Assembly: GCF_026914305.1 (NCBI RefSeq)
Contig: NZ_CP113866.1
Span: forward strand, 1,925,501-1,989,500
From: Caldicellulosiruptor acetigenus
GTDB lineage: Bacteria; Bacillota; Thermoanaerobacteria; Caldicellulosiruptorales; Caldicellulosiruptoraceae
Length of the DNA stretch: 64,000 bases
Reading direction: 5' to 3'
Shown here: piece after piece, positions 9,271 through 17,787 of the stretch
Layout of the letters: each line of letters begins with the position of its first letter
Position numbering within the stretch: the first letter of the stretch is position 1
The notes under the pieces: generated by a model
What the model saw: only the letters and a program-made list of their open reading frames with translations
Told to the model about the DNA's origin: nothing
The model's database searches: none
Position numbers and translations under genes: made by a program

Positions 9271-9402
9271 TTATGTTAAGATAGCAACTTGTATTGGAAC
9301 ACATACAGGAAAAGAAACCATCAAAGGGTTTAAAACAAGACCTGGTAAAGTGCATGCTGCACATGCTGCTTTTTGTGTTCCTTTAAAAACAGGAAGTTCC
9401 AT
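9271..9402 (-). CDS. Small Cys-containing precursor peptide (RiPP candidate)
   Basis: A 43-codon frame on the minus strand with an excellent ribosome site (AGGAGGG, six bases before the ATG). The peptide starts MELPVFKGTQ. A CAAC motif follows at residues 14-17, then a Pro/Gly/Val/Leu-rich hydrophobic half with one more Cys at 34, and it ends VAILT. It lies immediately upstream of a PqqD-radical SAM-SPASM gene and is separated from it by a hairpin. Cys14, Cys17 and Cys34 are obvious candidates for thioether or metal chemistry. I know no named family it belongs to. The coding call rests on the ribosome site, the context and the sensible composition. Confidence 0.8.
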   Translation of the reverse strand: MELPVFKGTQKAACAACTLPGLVLNPLMVSFPVCVPIQVAILT

Positions 9403-9949
9403 TTTCAACCCTCCTCATGTTTTTTATTTTTTTTATCACACCCCCAGTGCGCACAGTAGAGGTTGTGACCATAAATTAATATTAAAATTACTCTAATTTT
9501 AGCATACCACTCTGTTTACATAATAGTATTTTTCTCTCATTCTCCCTATCTTCATGCTTAAGTTAGTTTTTGTGCTTGTTTTTCTTGTTTTATTAGTATT
9601 ATTACTACAATTGATCTTCTGACCATTTATCCCCTTACTTTTTCTGCTAAAATTCTATACAATAGCTTCCATTCATGTCAAACTTCAATTTTCGCTTTTT
9701 TTTTTTACTAAATCTCATTTTTTGAGCTCAGCTCTCTATTTCTTTTGCTAACTCAATTTTTCTTTAGTTTTCTTTATAATTTGAAGTTGAAAGAGTCTCA
9801 CTACTCATATACTTTCATGGAAGAGTAATCATTTTGACATATTAAGTTCAAAATTAAATGAAGATGCTGTTTAAAAACAAAATTTTAAAATTTTCATTTC
9901 GCAATATATAGATAAAACTAAATAAATAAACACTATATATTGTAAGAAA
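9403..9949. other. Upstream region of the peptide cluster; otherwise gene-free
   Basis: On the minus strand a TGC-extended -10 candidate (TAAAAT, 9496-9501) is present, with only a weak -35. Downstream of it the precursor leader holds an imperfect hairpin at 9437-9467 around the palindrome GTGCGCAC. The bases 9510-9949 are AT-rich with no reading frame I trust. Confidence 0.45.
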
Positions 9950-9981
9950 GGGGCTGTCCACTTATCTTTTTGGGCAGCCCC
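9950..9981. repeat. 32-bp hairpin matching IS1182 terminal repeats (collapsed IS end or terminator)
   Basis: GGGGCTGTCC and its near complement GGGCAGCCCC enclose 12 bases. The right end of the IS1182 element (14561-14591) has the same arrangement and matches at about 26 of 31 positions. The hairpin lies 42 bases past the stop of the 10023-10349 gene and could also end its transcription. Confidence 0.6.
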
Positions 9982-10022
9982 CTTTCTTTAAAAAGTACCC
10001 TTTGAATATAAACTTACACCTC

Positions 10023-10349
10023 TTAGCTTGCCATTCTCTTTGTCAGAACCTCGCAAACCCTTTCTTCAATACCAAGTAAGTAAATCTTATAATCCTTTGT
10101 TGCAATTACTGTTCTCCTGTCACCTGTCTTGCTCGGATAAGCATCTTTAAAGTCTGTCCATTTGACAACACCGAAATGCTTTTTAGACGGGTCAATCAGA
10201 TAAAAACCATTCTGACACACATGCAGCTTCATTCTGCCTTGATACTTGATATCAGGATGACCTTCAATGTACTCAACCTCAAGCGGCTCACAGATGTCGC
10301 GTCCCAATTCTTTTATCTGTTTTGGAACACCTAAACCAAAAAGGCCCAT
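10023..10349 (-). CDS. Hypothetical protein of 108 residues
   Basis: A soluble 108-residue protein I cannot assign. It is a mix of beta-rich and charged segments (for example GRMKLHVCQNGFYLID and TVIATKDYKIYLLGIEE), with no signal peptide or membrane span. Pattern and size could fit a small beta-barrel or PH-like fold, but that is only a guess. A GGGGGGAG ribosome site precedes the ATG. It stands alone between hppA and the peptide cluster and ends before the 9950-9981 hairpin. Confidence 0.7.
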   Translation of the reverse strand: MGLFGLGVPKQIKELGRDICEPLEVEYIEGHPDIKYQGRMKLHVCQNGFYLIDPSKKHFGVVKWTDFKDAYPSKTGDRRTVIATKDYKIYLLGIEERVCEVLTKRMAS

Positions 10350-10474
10350 CTGTGCTCCCCCCTATTCATTTCCTAATTTTATTATACCATTTTTGAAAAT
10401 TGTTTAACAACTTTAATTTATTTTCTGTATAAGCAAACTTAAATTCAATCCTTAGCTTCAATTCTCAAAAATAA

Positions 10475-10513
10475 AAAAGGGAAGAAGGGCTGTAGTTTCC
10501 CTTCTTCCCTTTT
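10475..10513 (-). terminator. Terminator of hppA
   Basis: A 15-bp perfect stem (AAAAGGGAAGAAGGG and its complement, arms 10475-10489 and 10499-10513) with a 9-base loop lies 24 bases past the hppA stop. On the minus strand it is followed by T-rich sequence. Confidence 0.85.
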
Positions 10514-10536
10514 GCTTCTATTTTCTCAATAAATCT

Positions 10537-12672
10537 TTATCTAAAAAGCGATACAAACACAAGAGTAATTGTTGATATGAGCTTGACAAGCACATGCAAA
10601 GACGGACCTGCTGTGTCTTTGCATGGGTCACCAACTGTGTCGCCAACAACTGCTGCCTTGTGTGCATCAGACCTCTTACCACCGTAGTTGCCAAGCTCTA
10701 TGAACTTCTTTGCGTTGTCCCATGCACCACCACCGTTGTTGAGGAAAAGTGCCAAAATCACACCTGCAATTGTACCTATCATTAAAAAGCCTGCTGCTGC
10801 TTCTTTTCCAAGTAAAATTCCAACCAAAATAGGTGCAATTACAACTATCATTCCAGGAACAACCATTTCTTTCAAAGCACCTTTTGTAACAATATCAACA
10901 CACTTTGCATAGTCAGGCTTTGCTCTTCCTTCCATAATACCAGGTATCTCTTTGAACTGTCTTCTTACTTCCAAGATAACATACTGAGCAGCTCTTCCAA
11001 CCGCCCTTATTGCTGTTGAGCTGAAAAGGTAAACAACCATCGCACCTATAAATGCACCGATGAACACTTCAGGTTTTCCAATATCAACAGAGAACCAAGA
11101 CTCAAGTGGTCTTCCCAAAATCTTTTTAACCTCATCAAGGTAAGCAGAGAAAAGTAAGAAAGTTGCAAGTGCCGCAGAACCAATTGCATAACCTTTTGTC
11201 AATGCTTTTGTGGTATTGCCGCAAGCATCAAGTCTGTCTGTAACGTTTCTTACCTCTTCAGGTGCACCTGACATCTCAGTGATACCGCCTGCATTGTCTG
11301 TAATCGGTCCAAATGTATCCATTGCTAAAATGTATGCACAGGTTGAAAGCATACCCATTGTAGCAATAGCTGTGCCGTAAAGTCCTCCGTTTGCAAACCC
11401 GGGAAGTGCATGTTCACCAAGCTTGTATGCGATATAAATTGCAATTGAGATAAATATAACCGGCAATGCTGTTGATTCCATACCAACAGACATACCTGTA
11501 ATGATATTTGTTGCAGGACCAGTTGTTGAAGCTTTAGCTATCTCCTGAACAGGTCTGTAGTGGTATGAGGTATAAAAGTCTGTAAGCCATACGAAAATAT
11601 AGCTCAGTATAATTCCTGTAACTGCACAGCCATACAAAAGCCACCAGTTAACCTCTTGACCGTTTGGAAGCTTGCCAGAAAGCATTGCTTTTACTATGAA
11701 AATCAATACTATCAAGTTCAGTATTGTTGTAACAAAATAGCCCTTGTTCAAAGCTTTCATTGGGTCTTTGCTTTCATCCTTTGTATTGACAAAGAAAAGA
11801 CCAATAACAGACGATACAATACCTATAGCACGTGCAACAAGCGGGAACAAAATCCCCTTCCATCCGAATACAGGATAAAGAGCAACACCCAATATCATAG
11901 CACCTATATTTTCTGCCGCTGTTGACTCAAAAAGGTCTGCACCACGGCCTGCGCAGTCTCCAACATTGTCACCAACAAGGTCAGCAACAACAGCTGGGTT
12001 CCTTGGGTCATCCTCAGGAATTCCTGCCTCCACTTTACCTACAAGGTCAGCGCCAACGTCAGCAGCCTTTGTGTATATTCCACCGCCCAGCTGAGCAAAC
12101 AGAGCCACAAACGACGCACCAAATCCAAAACCGACAATCAGCGAAGGTGCTTCTTTTATAAGATTTTCTTTTCCAGAAGCTCCTCCGTAGAGTAAAAACA
12201 GTGTTGCAACACCCAAAAGCGATAGTGCGGTCACAGCCAAACCTGTCACAGCACCGCCACGAAGAGCTATCTGCAAGGCTCTATTTAAACCTTTCCTTGC
12301 ACCTGCTGCAGCTCTGACATTAGAATTTACTGCAATATACATTCCCAAATACCCAGATATTGCTGAGCAAAGTGCACCTGTTATAAAAGCAAAACCTATA
12401 TGAAAAGCAATTGAAGCAGCCTGTGACGAACCTTTTGAAAGGTTACCAAAGTAGTTTGCAATGATGATTATAATGGCAACAATCAATGCAAGAATACCAA
12501 TAGTTTTGTACTGCCTGTTTAAAAATGCCATGGCACCTTCTCTGATTGCACCTGCAATCTCCTGCATTTTTTCATTACCTTTTTCTTGTGAGAAGATAAA
12601 TCTGACAAGACCAATGATTACAAGAATTGCAAATACAATGACTCCATAGATTAAAGCTATGTAGGCTCCCAC
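10537..12672 (-). CDS. hppA: Membrane-bound proton-pumping pyrophosphatase (K+-independent type)
   Basis: A 711-residue integral membrane pyrophosphatase with about 16 membrane helices. It couples PPi hydrolysis to ion pumping. The substrate loop is clear: DVGADLVGKVE at 205-215, then DDPRNPAVVADLVGDNVGDC. A second cluster, DNAGGITEM, is near 459. Position 489 is Lys within GNTTKA. In this family Ala there goes with K+ dependence and Lys with K+ independence, so a K+-independent proton pump is expected. The start is GTG at 12672, six bases after GGAGGG. It is monocistronic, with a strong terminator. In fermentative thermophiles it would save energy from biosynthetic PPi. Confidence 0.96.
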   Translation of the reverse strand: MGAYIALIYGVIVFAILVIIGLVRFIFSQEKGNEKMQEIAGAIREGAMAFLNRQYKTIGILALIVAIIIIIANYFGNLSKGSSQAASIAFHIGFAFITGALCSAISGYLGMYIAVNSNVRAAAGARKGLNRALQIALRGGAVTGLAVTALSLLGVATLFLLYGGASGKENLIKEAPSLIVGFGFGASFVALFAQLGGGIYTKAADVGADLVGKVEAGIPEDDPRNPAVVADLVGDNVGDCAGRGADLFESTAAENIGAMILGVALYPVFGWKGILFPLVARAIGIVSSVIGLFFVNTKDESKDPMKALNKGYFVTTILNLIVLIFIVKAMLSGKLPNGQEVNWWLLYGCAVTGIILSYIFVWLTDFYTSYHYRPVQEIAKASTTGPATNIITGMSVGMESTALPVIFISIAIYIAYKLGEHALPGFANGGLYGTAIATMGMLSTCAYILAMDTFGPITDNAGGITEMSGAPEEVRNVTDRLDACGNTTKALTKGYAIGSAALATFLLFSAYLDEVKKILGRPLESWFSVDIGKPEVFIGAFIGAMVVYLFSSTAIRAVGRAAQYVILEVRRQFKEIPGIMEGRAKPDYAKCVDIVTKGALKEMVVPGMIVVIAPILVGILLGKEAAAGFLMIGTIAGVILALFLNNGGGAWDNAKKFIELGNYGGKRSDAHKAAVVGDTVGDPCKDTAGPSLHVLVKLISTITLVFVSLFR

Positions 12673-12751
12673 ATCAATCCCTCCTCTTTAGAATAAAATT
12701 TTTTGTCAATAATTTGACGACCTTTAAAAAAGCGTACAATATATTTTTATT

Positions 12752-14482
12752 CTACGCAAAGGTTAAAAATCCTTCTTCAGAAAAATAAAAAAGGGGCTGT
12801 CCCAAAACAATAATTTTTAATAACCAAAAAGGACGTTTTGTGGTATTAAATACCAATATTAAGTTATAAAGCAAACAAAAAGAGGGTTGGGCGACAGTTT
12901 TACCCCAACCCTCTATCATTATCTTTGCTAATTTTTCTATGTTATAGGCAATACAAACCAAACCCCACTCAAGCTTTACACCCTTTAAGCCCCTGAGCAG
13001 GAATCTCCTAAATCCTTTATTGTTCTTTATTATCCCAAATACTGTCTCAACTTCTACCTTCCTTTTATTGTAAATCTCTTTGCCTTCTTCACTCAATAGT
13101 CTTTGTCTTACCTCTTCCTTCAATTTTTCTAACCTTGGTCTTACACTAAATCTCTTCTTCCATCTTCTACCTTTATAACATTTTTCTCTGTGTTCACAGC
13201 CATTGCAAATCTCTTCACATTGATATACCTTCTCATAGCTTACAAATCCTCTCTCATTTACACTTATCTTCGGATACAAATATTTAACCTTCTTACCAGC
13301 TGGACAAACATAGGCATCTTCTTCAACTATGTACTCCCAGTTCTTTACATTAAAAATATCCTTTTTAAATCTTCTTGTCTGCTCCAAGTCAAATGTGTTA
13401 TACTTAATATAGCTATTTATGCCACATTCTTTCAGATGAAGATAGTTTTCTTCAGACCCATAGCCACTGTCTGCTACAACATTCTTGGGTGTGAATCCTG
13501 TCATCTTCTTCACAGCCTCAAGATGTTCTTTTAAGCAGACAGTATCTGTGGGACTTTGGTGGATGCTAAAACCTATTACAAATCGGTTCTGTGTGCCGAT
13601 TTGAACATTATATCCAGGTTTTAGCATCCCATTTTTCATATGGTCATCCTTCATCCTCATGAATGTGGCATCATTGTCTGTCTTAGAGAAACTGTTCCTG
13701 CCGTTTAAAATTGTCTCATAATTCTCATACTTTTTTAGTCTGAAAACGCAATCATTTTTCAATACCTTTACCAATTTCTTTACTCTTTTTTCTTTTCTCT
13801 TACTTTTAAACTCAGCTTCCTCAAGTCTTTGATTTATTTGCTCAATTTTTTCTTCTAACTGCTTGCTATCATAGTCAGCTTCCAATTTTACATCTAAATC
13901 TCCTAATGCTTTATCTTCCTCTTCATTTATTCTTTCAATTTCTTCAAGAGTGTTTTTTACTTTTTCTCTCAGTTTCTTTTCGAAAGTTTTTGTGCTTTTA
14001 GCCCAAACAAAAGAATACTTGTTTGCATTAGCTTCAACTTTTGTCCCATCAAGATAGTAATAGTCGAAGTTTACATATCCTAACTCTATAAGGAGTTTAA
14101 CCACCTCGGCAAAGATATTTTCAATTGCATCCCCCAAAATTTCTTTTCTAAATCTGTTGATAGTCCTAAAATCAGGAGCTTGATATTTTGAGAGCCACAT
14201 AAAAGTAATGTTTTCACGTAAAGCCCGAGCTATTTTTCTTGATGAATAAATACCTTGTATGTAAGCATAGATTAAAACTTTTAATAACATCAGTGGATGG
14301 TAACTACTTGTACCACCACCTTTGTACTTTTCCATTACGGTTGATATATCTATCTTATCAATGATTTTATCAATTACTCTGACCAAATGATTTTGAGGTA
14401 TAAAAGCTTCTGGGTCGATAGGCATTAAATATTGGTATGGGTTGTAATTTTTGAAGACAACTTTATCATGTTTACGAGCCAC
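12752..14482 (-). CDS. IS1182-family transposase
   Basis: A 576-residue DDE transposase. The N-terminal part (about 10-120) is the DUF772-type domain with FRTINRFRKE. The catalytic domain runs through YLDGTKVEANANKYSFVWAK, VVADSGYGSEENYLHL and a late YNKRKVEVETVFGIIKNNKG segment that carries the expected acidic residue. A coiled region lies at about 175-235. The frame does not stop at the element's inverted repeat (12793-12807). It runs through the repeat and adds about 13 residues from flanking DNA. No frameshift or internal stop is seen, so the protein may be active. Confidence 0.93.
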   Translation of the reverse strand: MARKHDKVVFKNYNPYQYLMPIDPEAFIPQNHLVRVIDKIIDKIDISTVMEKYKGGGTSSYHPLMLLKVLIYAYIQGIYSSRKIARALRENITFMWLSKYQAPDFRTINRFRKEILGDAIENIFAEVVKLLIELGYVNFDYYYLDGTKVEANANKYSFVWAKSTKTFEKKLREKVKNTLEEIERINEEEDKALGDLDVKLEADYDSKQLEEKIEQINQRLEEAEFKSKRKEKRVKKLVKVLKNDCVFRLKKYENYETILNGRNSFSKTDNDATFMRMKDDHMKNGMLKPGYNVQIGTQNRFVIGFSIHQSPTDTVCLKEHLEAVKKMTGFTPKNVVADSGYGSEENYLHLKECGINSYIKYNTFDLEQTRRFKKDIFNVKNWEYIVEEDAYVCPAGKKVKYLYPKISVNERGFVSYEKVYQCEEICNGCEHREKCYKGRRWKKRFSVRPRLEKLKEEVRQRLLSEEGKEIYNKRKVEVETVFGIIKNNKGFRRFLLRGLKGVKLEWGLVCIAYNIEKLAKIMIEGWGKTVAQPSFCLLYNLILVFNTTKRPFWLLKIIVLGQPLFYFSEEGFLTFA

Positions 14483-14591
14483 TGGTATATCACCTCATGT
14501 TATCATTTTTTATATATTATATCAAAAATATATCACTATGTCAAAAATACAAAATTAAAGAGGCTGTCCATTCGTCTTTTTGGACAGCCCC
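12793..14591 (-). mobile_element. IS1182-family insertion sequence, about 1.8 kb
   Basis: Terminal inverted repeats GGGGCTGTCCCAAAA (12793-12807) and, inverted, GGGGCTGTCCAAAAA (14577-14591) match at 14 of 15 bases. They enclose one transposase gene. A second copy of the repeat core at 14561-14570 makes a hairpin with the right end. I see no convincing target duplication. It lies between hppA and the tRNA cluster. Confidence 0.85.
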
Positions 14592-14610
14592 TTTGGTAAC
14601 TTTCACATAT

Positions 14611-14685
14611 TGGAGGCGCCACCCGGATTTGAACCGGGGAATCAGGATTTTGCAGACCCTTGCCTTACCGCTTGGCTATGGCGCC
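14611..14685 (-). tRNA. tRNA-Cys (anticodon GCA)
   Basis: Reverse-strand cloverleaf with acceptor GGCGCCA, D-loop GCGGTAAG, anticodon loop CTGCAAA, T-loop GGTTCAAATCC and encoded CCA. It is the last gene of the five-tRNA cluster. Confidence 0.97.
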
Positions 14686-14708
14686 ATATTTTTTCTTATA
14701 TAAAATTT

Positions 14709-14784
14709 TGGAGCGGGAAACGGGACTCGAACCCGCGACATCTACCTTGGCAAGGTAGCGCTCTACCACCTGAGCTATTCCCGC
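14709..14784 (-). tRNA. tRNA-Gly (anticodon GCC)
   Basis: Reverse-strand cloverleaf with acceptor GCGGGAA, anticodon loop TTGCCAA, T-loop GGTTCGAGTCC and encoded CCA. Fourth in transcription order, 23 bases before tRNA-Cys. Confidence 0.97.
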
Positions 14785-14797
14785 TCATCTTAAAAAG

Positions 14798-14873
<76 letters not shown>

Positions 14874-14889
14874 ACATTTTATTTTTAGT

Positions 14890-14966
14890 TGGCGACCCAG
14901 AAGGGACTCGAACCCTCGACCTCCAGCGTGACAGGCTGGCGCTCTAACCGACTGAGCTACTGGGCC
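14890..14966 (-). tRNA. tRNA-Asp (anticodon GTC)
   Basis: Reverse-strand cloverleaf with D-loop CAGTCGGTTAGAG, anticodon loop CTGTCAC, T-loop GGTTCGAGTCC and encoded CCA. Second in the cluster. Confidence 0.97.
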
Positions 14967-14974
14967 TTTCAATA

Positions 14975-15050
14975 TGGTGGGCAGTGCAGGGCTCGAACCT
15001 GCGACCCCCTGCTTGTAAGGCAGGTGCTCTCCCAGCTGAGCTAACCGCCC
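14975..15050 (-). tRNA. tRNA-Val (anticodon TAC)
   Basis: Reverse-strand cloverleaf with acceptor GGGCGGT, anticodon loop CTTACAA, T-loop GGTTCGAGCCC and encoded CCA. First in the cluster, with the promoter about 45 bases upstream. Confidence 0.97.
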
Positions 15051-15091
15051 GTTTTTTTTGAGCGCCGCTTCAATCAGCGGCGACATGTTTT

Positions 15092-15120
15092 ATTATACTT
15101 AAGATGCGTGGTTTTTTCAA
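15092..15120 (-). promoter_or_regulatory. Promoter of the tRNA cluster
   Basis: On the minus strand TTGAAA (15115-15120), a 17-base spacer and a perfect TATAAT (15092-15097). Transcription would start near 15085, just before a 6-bp hairpin (15064-15081) in the leader ahead of tRNA-Val. Confidence 0.8.
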
Positions 15121-15218
15121 TAGTATTTTTTGGGCAAATTTTTCTTAAATTCAGCTATTTTTGCTCAAAATTTAGCTTCTTCTCGCTATTGCTAAATAAA
15201 TCTCGATTTTTCTCTTTA

Positions 15219-16073
15219 TTATTCTCCATATTTAATTTTGAAAGCTTCTTCCTTTGAAAAGTAGTATTTTTTCTGGCAAAAACTGCACACAATTTCGATG
15301 GTGTCATCTGAAATTTCTTCATCTTTTAAAAGCGGAATTATAGATTCCACCTTCTCTTTAGAACAGTCACATTTGTACACTGGCTGATATCTTGCCAAAA
15401 CTTCATATTCTATTCTGCCAAAAAGTTCTTTTACAATCTCTTCAATGCTTTTATTTTCAAGTACTGATGAGATGTTCGAAAAATTTTTCAATTTCTGCTC
15501 AAGTTCCAAGATGACATCTTCATCTGTGTCAGGTAAAACCTGAATAATAAATCCTCCTGCTGACTTTATACTCTCATCCCTGTCAATTAGAACACCAAGC
15601 GCAACAGCTGAAGGAATTTGTTCTGACAGAGCAAAATAGTGTGTTATATCCTCTGCTATTTCGCCAGATATTAGCTCAATTTGACCTATATAAGGTTCTT
15701 TCAATCCCAAATCCTTTATTACAGTGAGCGTCCCTTCTCCAATTGCACCCTTGACATTCAACTTTCCTCTCTCATCAATCTCTGTGAGCACCTCTTTGTT
15801 TTTTACATATCCTTTTACATTCCCTTTTGAGTCAGAAACAGCAACCAAGCCTTTTAGCACACCTGAACATGATATTTGAACTGACACAGAATGATTTTCA
15901 CCTTTTAACATAACGCCCATCATAGATGTTGCTGTCAATAACCTTCCCAAAGCTGCTGCAGGAATAGGTGGAAGGTTATGTATTTTGCGTGCATACTCTA
16001 CTATATCTGTTGAATCCATGATAAAGATTGCTATGTTCTTGTCTTTTGACAGAGCTCTCAAGATTTTTGCCAT
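15219..16073 (-). CDS. hslO: Redox-regulated chaperone Hsp33
   Basis: A 284-residue Hsp33, full length. Oxidation of its C-terminal zinc centre turns it into a holdase chaperone. The four zinc cysteines are visible as C235-x-C237 and C263-x2-C266. The N-terminal half carries the usual TATSMMGVMLKGE and ISGEIAEDIT signatures. It stands alone, with a GGAGGG ribosome site before the ATG, between the tRNA cluster and a cold-shock gene. Nothing is odd. Confidence 0.97.
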   Translation of the reverse strand: MAKILRALSKDKNIAIFIMDSTDIVEYARKIHNLPPIPAAALGRLLTATSMMGVMLKGENHSVSVQISCSGVLKGLVAVSDSKGNVKGYVKNKEVLTEIDERGKLNVKGAIGEGTLTVIKDLGLKEPYIGQIELISGEIAEDITHYFALSEQIPSAVALGVLIDRDESIKSAGGFIIQVLPDTDEDVILELEQKLKNFSNISSVLENKSIEEIVKELFGRIEYEVLARYQPVYKCDCSKEKVESIIPLLKDEEISDDTIEIVCSFCQKKYYFSKEEAFKIKYGE

Positions 16074-16146
16074 ATAAATTCTCCCTCCGAAATTTGATTT
16101 GTCAAGAAAGTTTATATATAGTCTATTTTAATCCAAAAACAAAAAA

Positions 16147-16170
16147 GCTTCCAGCAAAACTGCCAGAAGC
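16147..16170 (-). terminator. Terminator of the cold-shock gene
   Basis: On the minus strand the GCTTC/GAAGC stem, extended by a GCAG/CTGC-type inner stem, is followed by TTTTTTG. It begins right at the csp stop codon. Confidence 0.7.
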
Positions 16171-16371
16171 TCATTTTACTTTCCTTACATTCATAGCCTG
16201 ATTGCCTCTCTCTGTCTTCACAATATCAAACTCAACCATCTGCCCCTCTGCAAGTGTCTTGTACCCTTCCATATTGATGGCAGAAAAGTGCACAAACACA
16301 TCTTCACCATTGTCAGCACTTATAAATCCATACCCTTTTTCGGGATTAAACCATTTTACCCTACCTCGCAT
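16171..16371 (-). CDS. Cold-shock protein (CspA family)
   Basis: A 66-residue single OB-fold cold-shock domain. The RNA-binding motifs [12 protein letters not shown] and DVFVHFSAI are intact. It binds single-stranded nucleic acid and acts as an RNA chaperone. It is monocistronic with its own terminator directly after the stop. The length is typical for Firmicute Csp proteins. Confidence 0.97.
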   Translation of the reverse strand: MRGRVKWFNPEKGYGFISADNGEDVFVHFSAINMEGYKTLAEGQMVEFDIVKTERGNQAMNVRKVK

Positions 16372-16444
16372 CTTTAAAAATCCACCTTCTTCAAAAGTAA
16401 ATTTACAAAAGATATTATTCTCTTTTTTGAGAGATTATTATTCA

Positions 16445-17173
16445 TCAAATTTTCTTACAAACATAACACACTTTTGATGAAAATTTGGTCTTAAAAGGAA
16501 ATTTATAATCATATACCTTTTGCAATACCTCAAAACCATAGTCCTTTAAGACATTCTCAACAAATTCTTCGTCGTATATAAACTGGTATACGTCTTCAGA
16601 GATATTCTTACCGTTTCTTTCTCTTACTGAAAAATCTATTTTTAAATACCTTGAGGTTAAGTTGAACTTCCATCCCAAAAGTGTGCCGCCAAGTTTTTTG
16701 ACAATAAGTCTTCTTCGGCCAAGCTTTTGTAAATATTCTTTGGTGTTTATATCAAAAATAAGTATTCCATTTTTCTTTAAAATAATATTAGCATTTTTAA
16801 AAAAGTCAAATACATCTTTCTTAGGAACGTGATTTACAACATCCATTGTACACAGAGCAGCCTCAAACTTCTTTCTGGACGTAAAATTCAAAAAATTTAG
16901 ATTGTAAAGCTTTATCCCTTTTAAAACGGCTCTTTTGAAAGCAAGGTTTATCATCTTTGAAGAAATATCAATCCCATAAAGTTTTTTAAAACCTCTTCGT
17001 TTTAAAAGAAATAGCAGTTTGGCATCTGCACATCCTATGTCCAATATCTTACAGTCTTTTTTAACCCCATAATCCAAAAAACTTTTTTCTATAAATCTGA
17101 GAATGTCTTTCTTACTAAAAAACAATGACGAAAATTTTGAATAGTAAGTAGCTATTTTACTATACGAATTCAT
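16445..17173 (-). CDS. Class I SAM-dependent methyltransferase
   Basis: A 242-residue Rossmann-type methyltransferase. Motif I, ILDIGCADAKLL, lies at about residues 44-55 and is followed by LYGIDIS (motif II) and the AALCTMDVVNH motif. The substrate is unknown. The family includes small-molecule and lipid/quinone methyltransferases. Its start is five bases from the plsY stop on the same strand, so it is the last gene of a probable DUF512-der-plsY-methyltransferase operon. Many Lys and Phe codons and a basic character suggest an anionic partner, but this is only a hint. Confidence 0.85.
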   Translation of the reverse strand: MNSYSKIATYYSKFSSLFFSKKDILRFIEKSFLDYGVKKDCKILDIGCADAKLLFLLKRRGFKKLYGIDISSKMINLAFKRAVLKGIKLYNLNFLNFTSRKKFEAALCTMDVVNHVPKKDVFDFFKNANIILKKNGILIFDINTKEYLQKLGRRRLIVKKLGGTLLGWKFNLTSRYLKIDFSVRERNGKNISEDVYQFIYDEEFVENVLKDYGFEVLQKVYDYKFPFKTKFSSKVCYVCKKI

Positions 17174-17178
17174 CTTAA

Positions 17179-17787
17179 TTATTGAAGCTTAACCCTCTCC
17201 CCTACCTTTCTTTCTGTGCCATTTAAAAGCCTTTTAATATTTTCCCTGTGCCTGATGATTATAACCACCAAAATAATTAAAGCTAAAAACCAATACTCTC
17301 TTGCAAATATCAAAACTGCAAAGAAATACAAAATTGCTCCAACAATCACTGTCAAAGACATGTACCTTTTGAGCAGCAAAACAATAAGTGCCAGTGCAAT
17401 AACAACAAGCGTTATAACTGGGGTTGCAACAAGTGCAACACCAATTGAAGTTGCCGCTGCCTTTCCTCCCCTGAACCCGAAATAAAGTGGGAAAGTATGC
17501 CCCCAAATAACCGCAAATCCAGCCAAAGTAACACCAAGCACAACGTCATCTGGCATAACTATCTTTGCAAACAGGGTTGCAACAACACCTTTTAAAACGT
17601 CAATTGCAAAAACCAAAATTGCAGGACCAATTCCAAGAGTCCTCAAAACATTTGTTGTTCCAGGATTTCCACTCCCATACTTTCTAATATCAATACCATT
17701 TACCATCTTGCTAATTATGAGCGCCGGAAGAACACTTCCCAGCAAATAACCTACCGCAAGCACAATCAAAATCTGAAGTGCTTTCAT
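17179..17787 (-). CDS. plsY: Acyl-phosphate:glycerol-3-phosphate acyltransferase
   Basis: A 202-residue membrane enzyme that makes lysophosphatidic acid from acyl-phosphate. The family motifs are present: GSGNPGTTNVLR near residue 40 and GHTFPLYFGFRGGKA near 105. About five membrane helices are visible. It overlaps the der stop by four bases (ATGA), which suggests translational coupling. The pairing der-plsY is common in Firmicutes. Confidence 0.96.
   Translation of the reverse strand: MKALQILIVLAVGYLLGSVLPALIISKMVNGIDIRKYGSGNPGTTNVLRTLGIGPAILVFAIDVLKGVVATLFAKIVMPDDVVLGVTLAGFAVIWGHTFPLYFGFRGGKAAATSIGVALVATPVITLVVIALALIVLLLKRYMSLTVIVGAILYFFAVLIFAREYWFLALIILVVIIIRHRENIKRLLNGTERKVGERVKLQ

Noticed and set aside
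15064..15081. Hairpin GCCGCT/AGCGGC as a terminator
   Set aside because: In the transcribed direction it is followed by A residues, not Ts, and lies between the tRNA promoter and tRNA-Val. It is more likely a leader structure.
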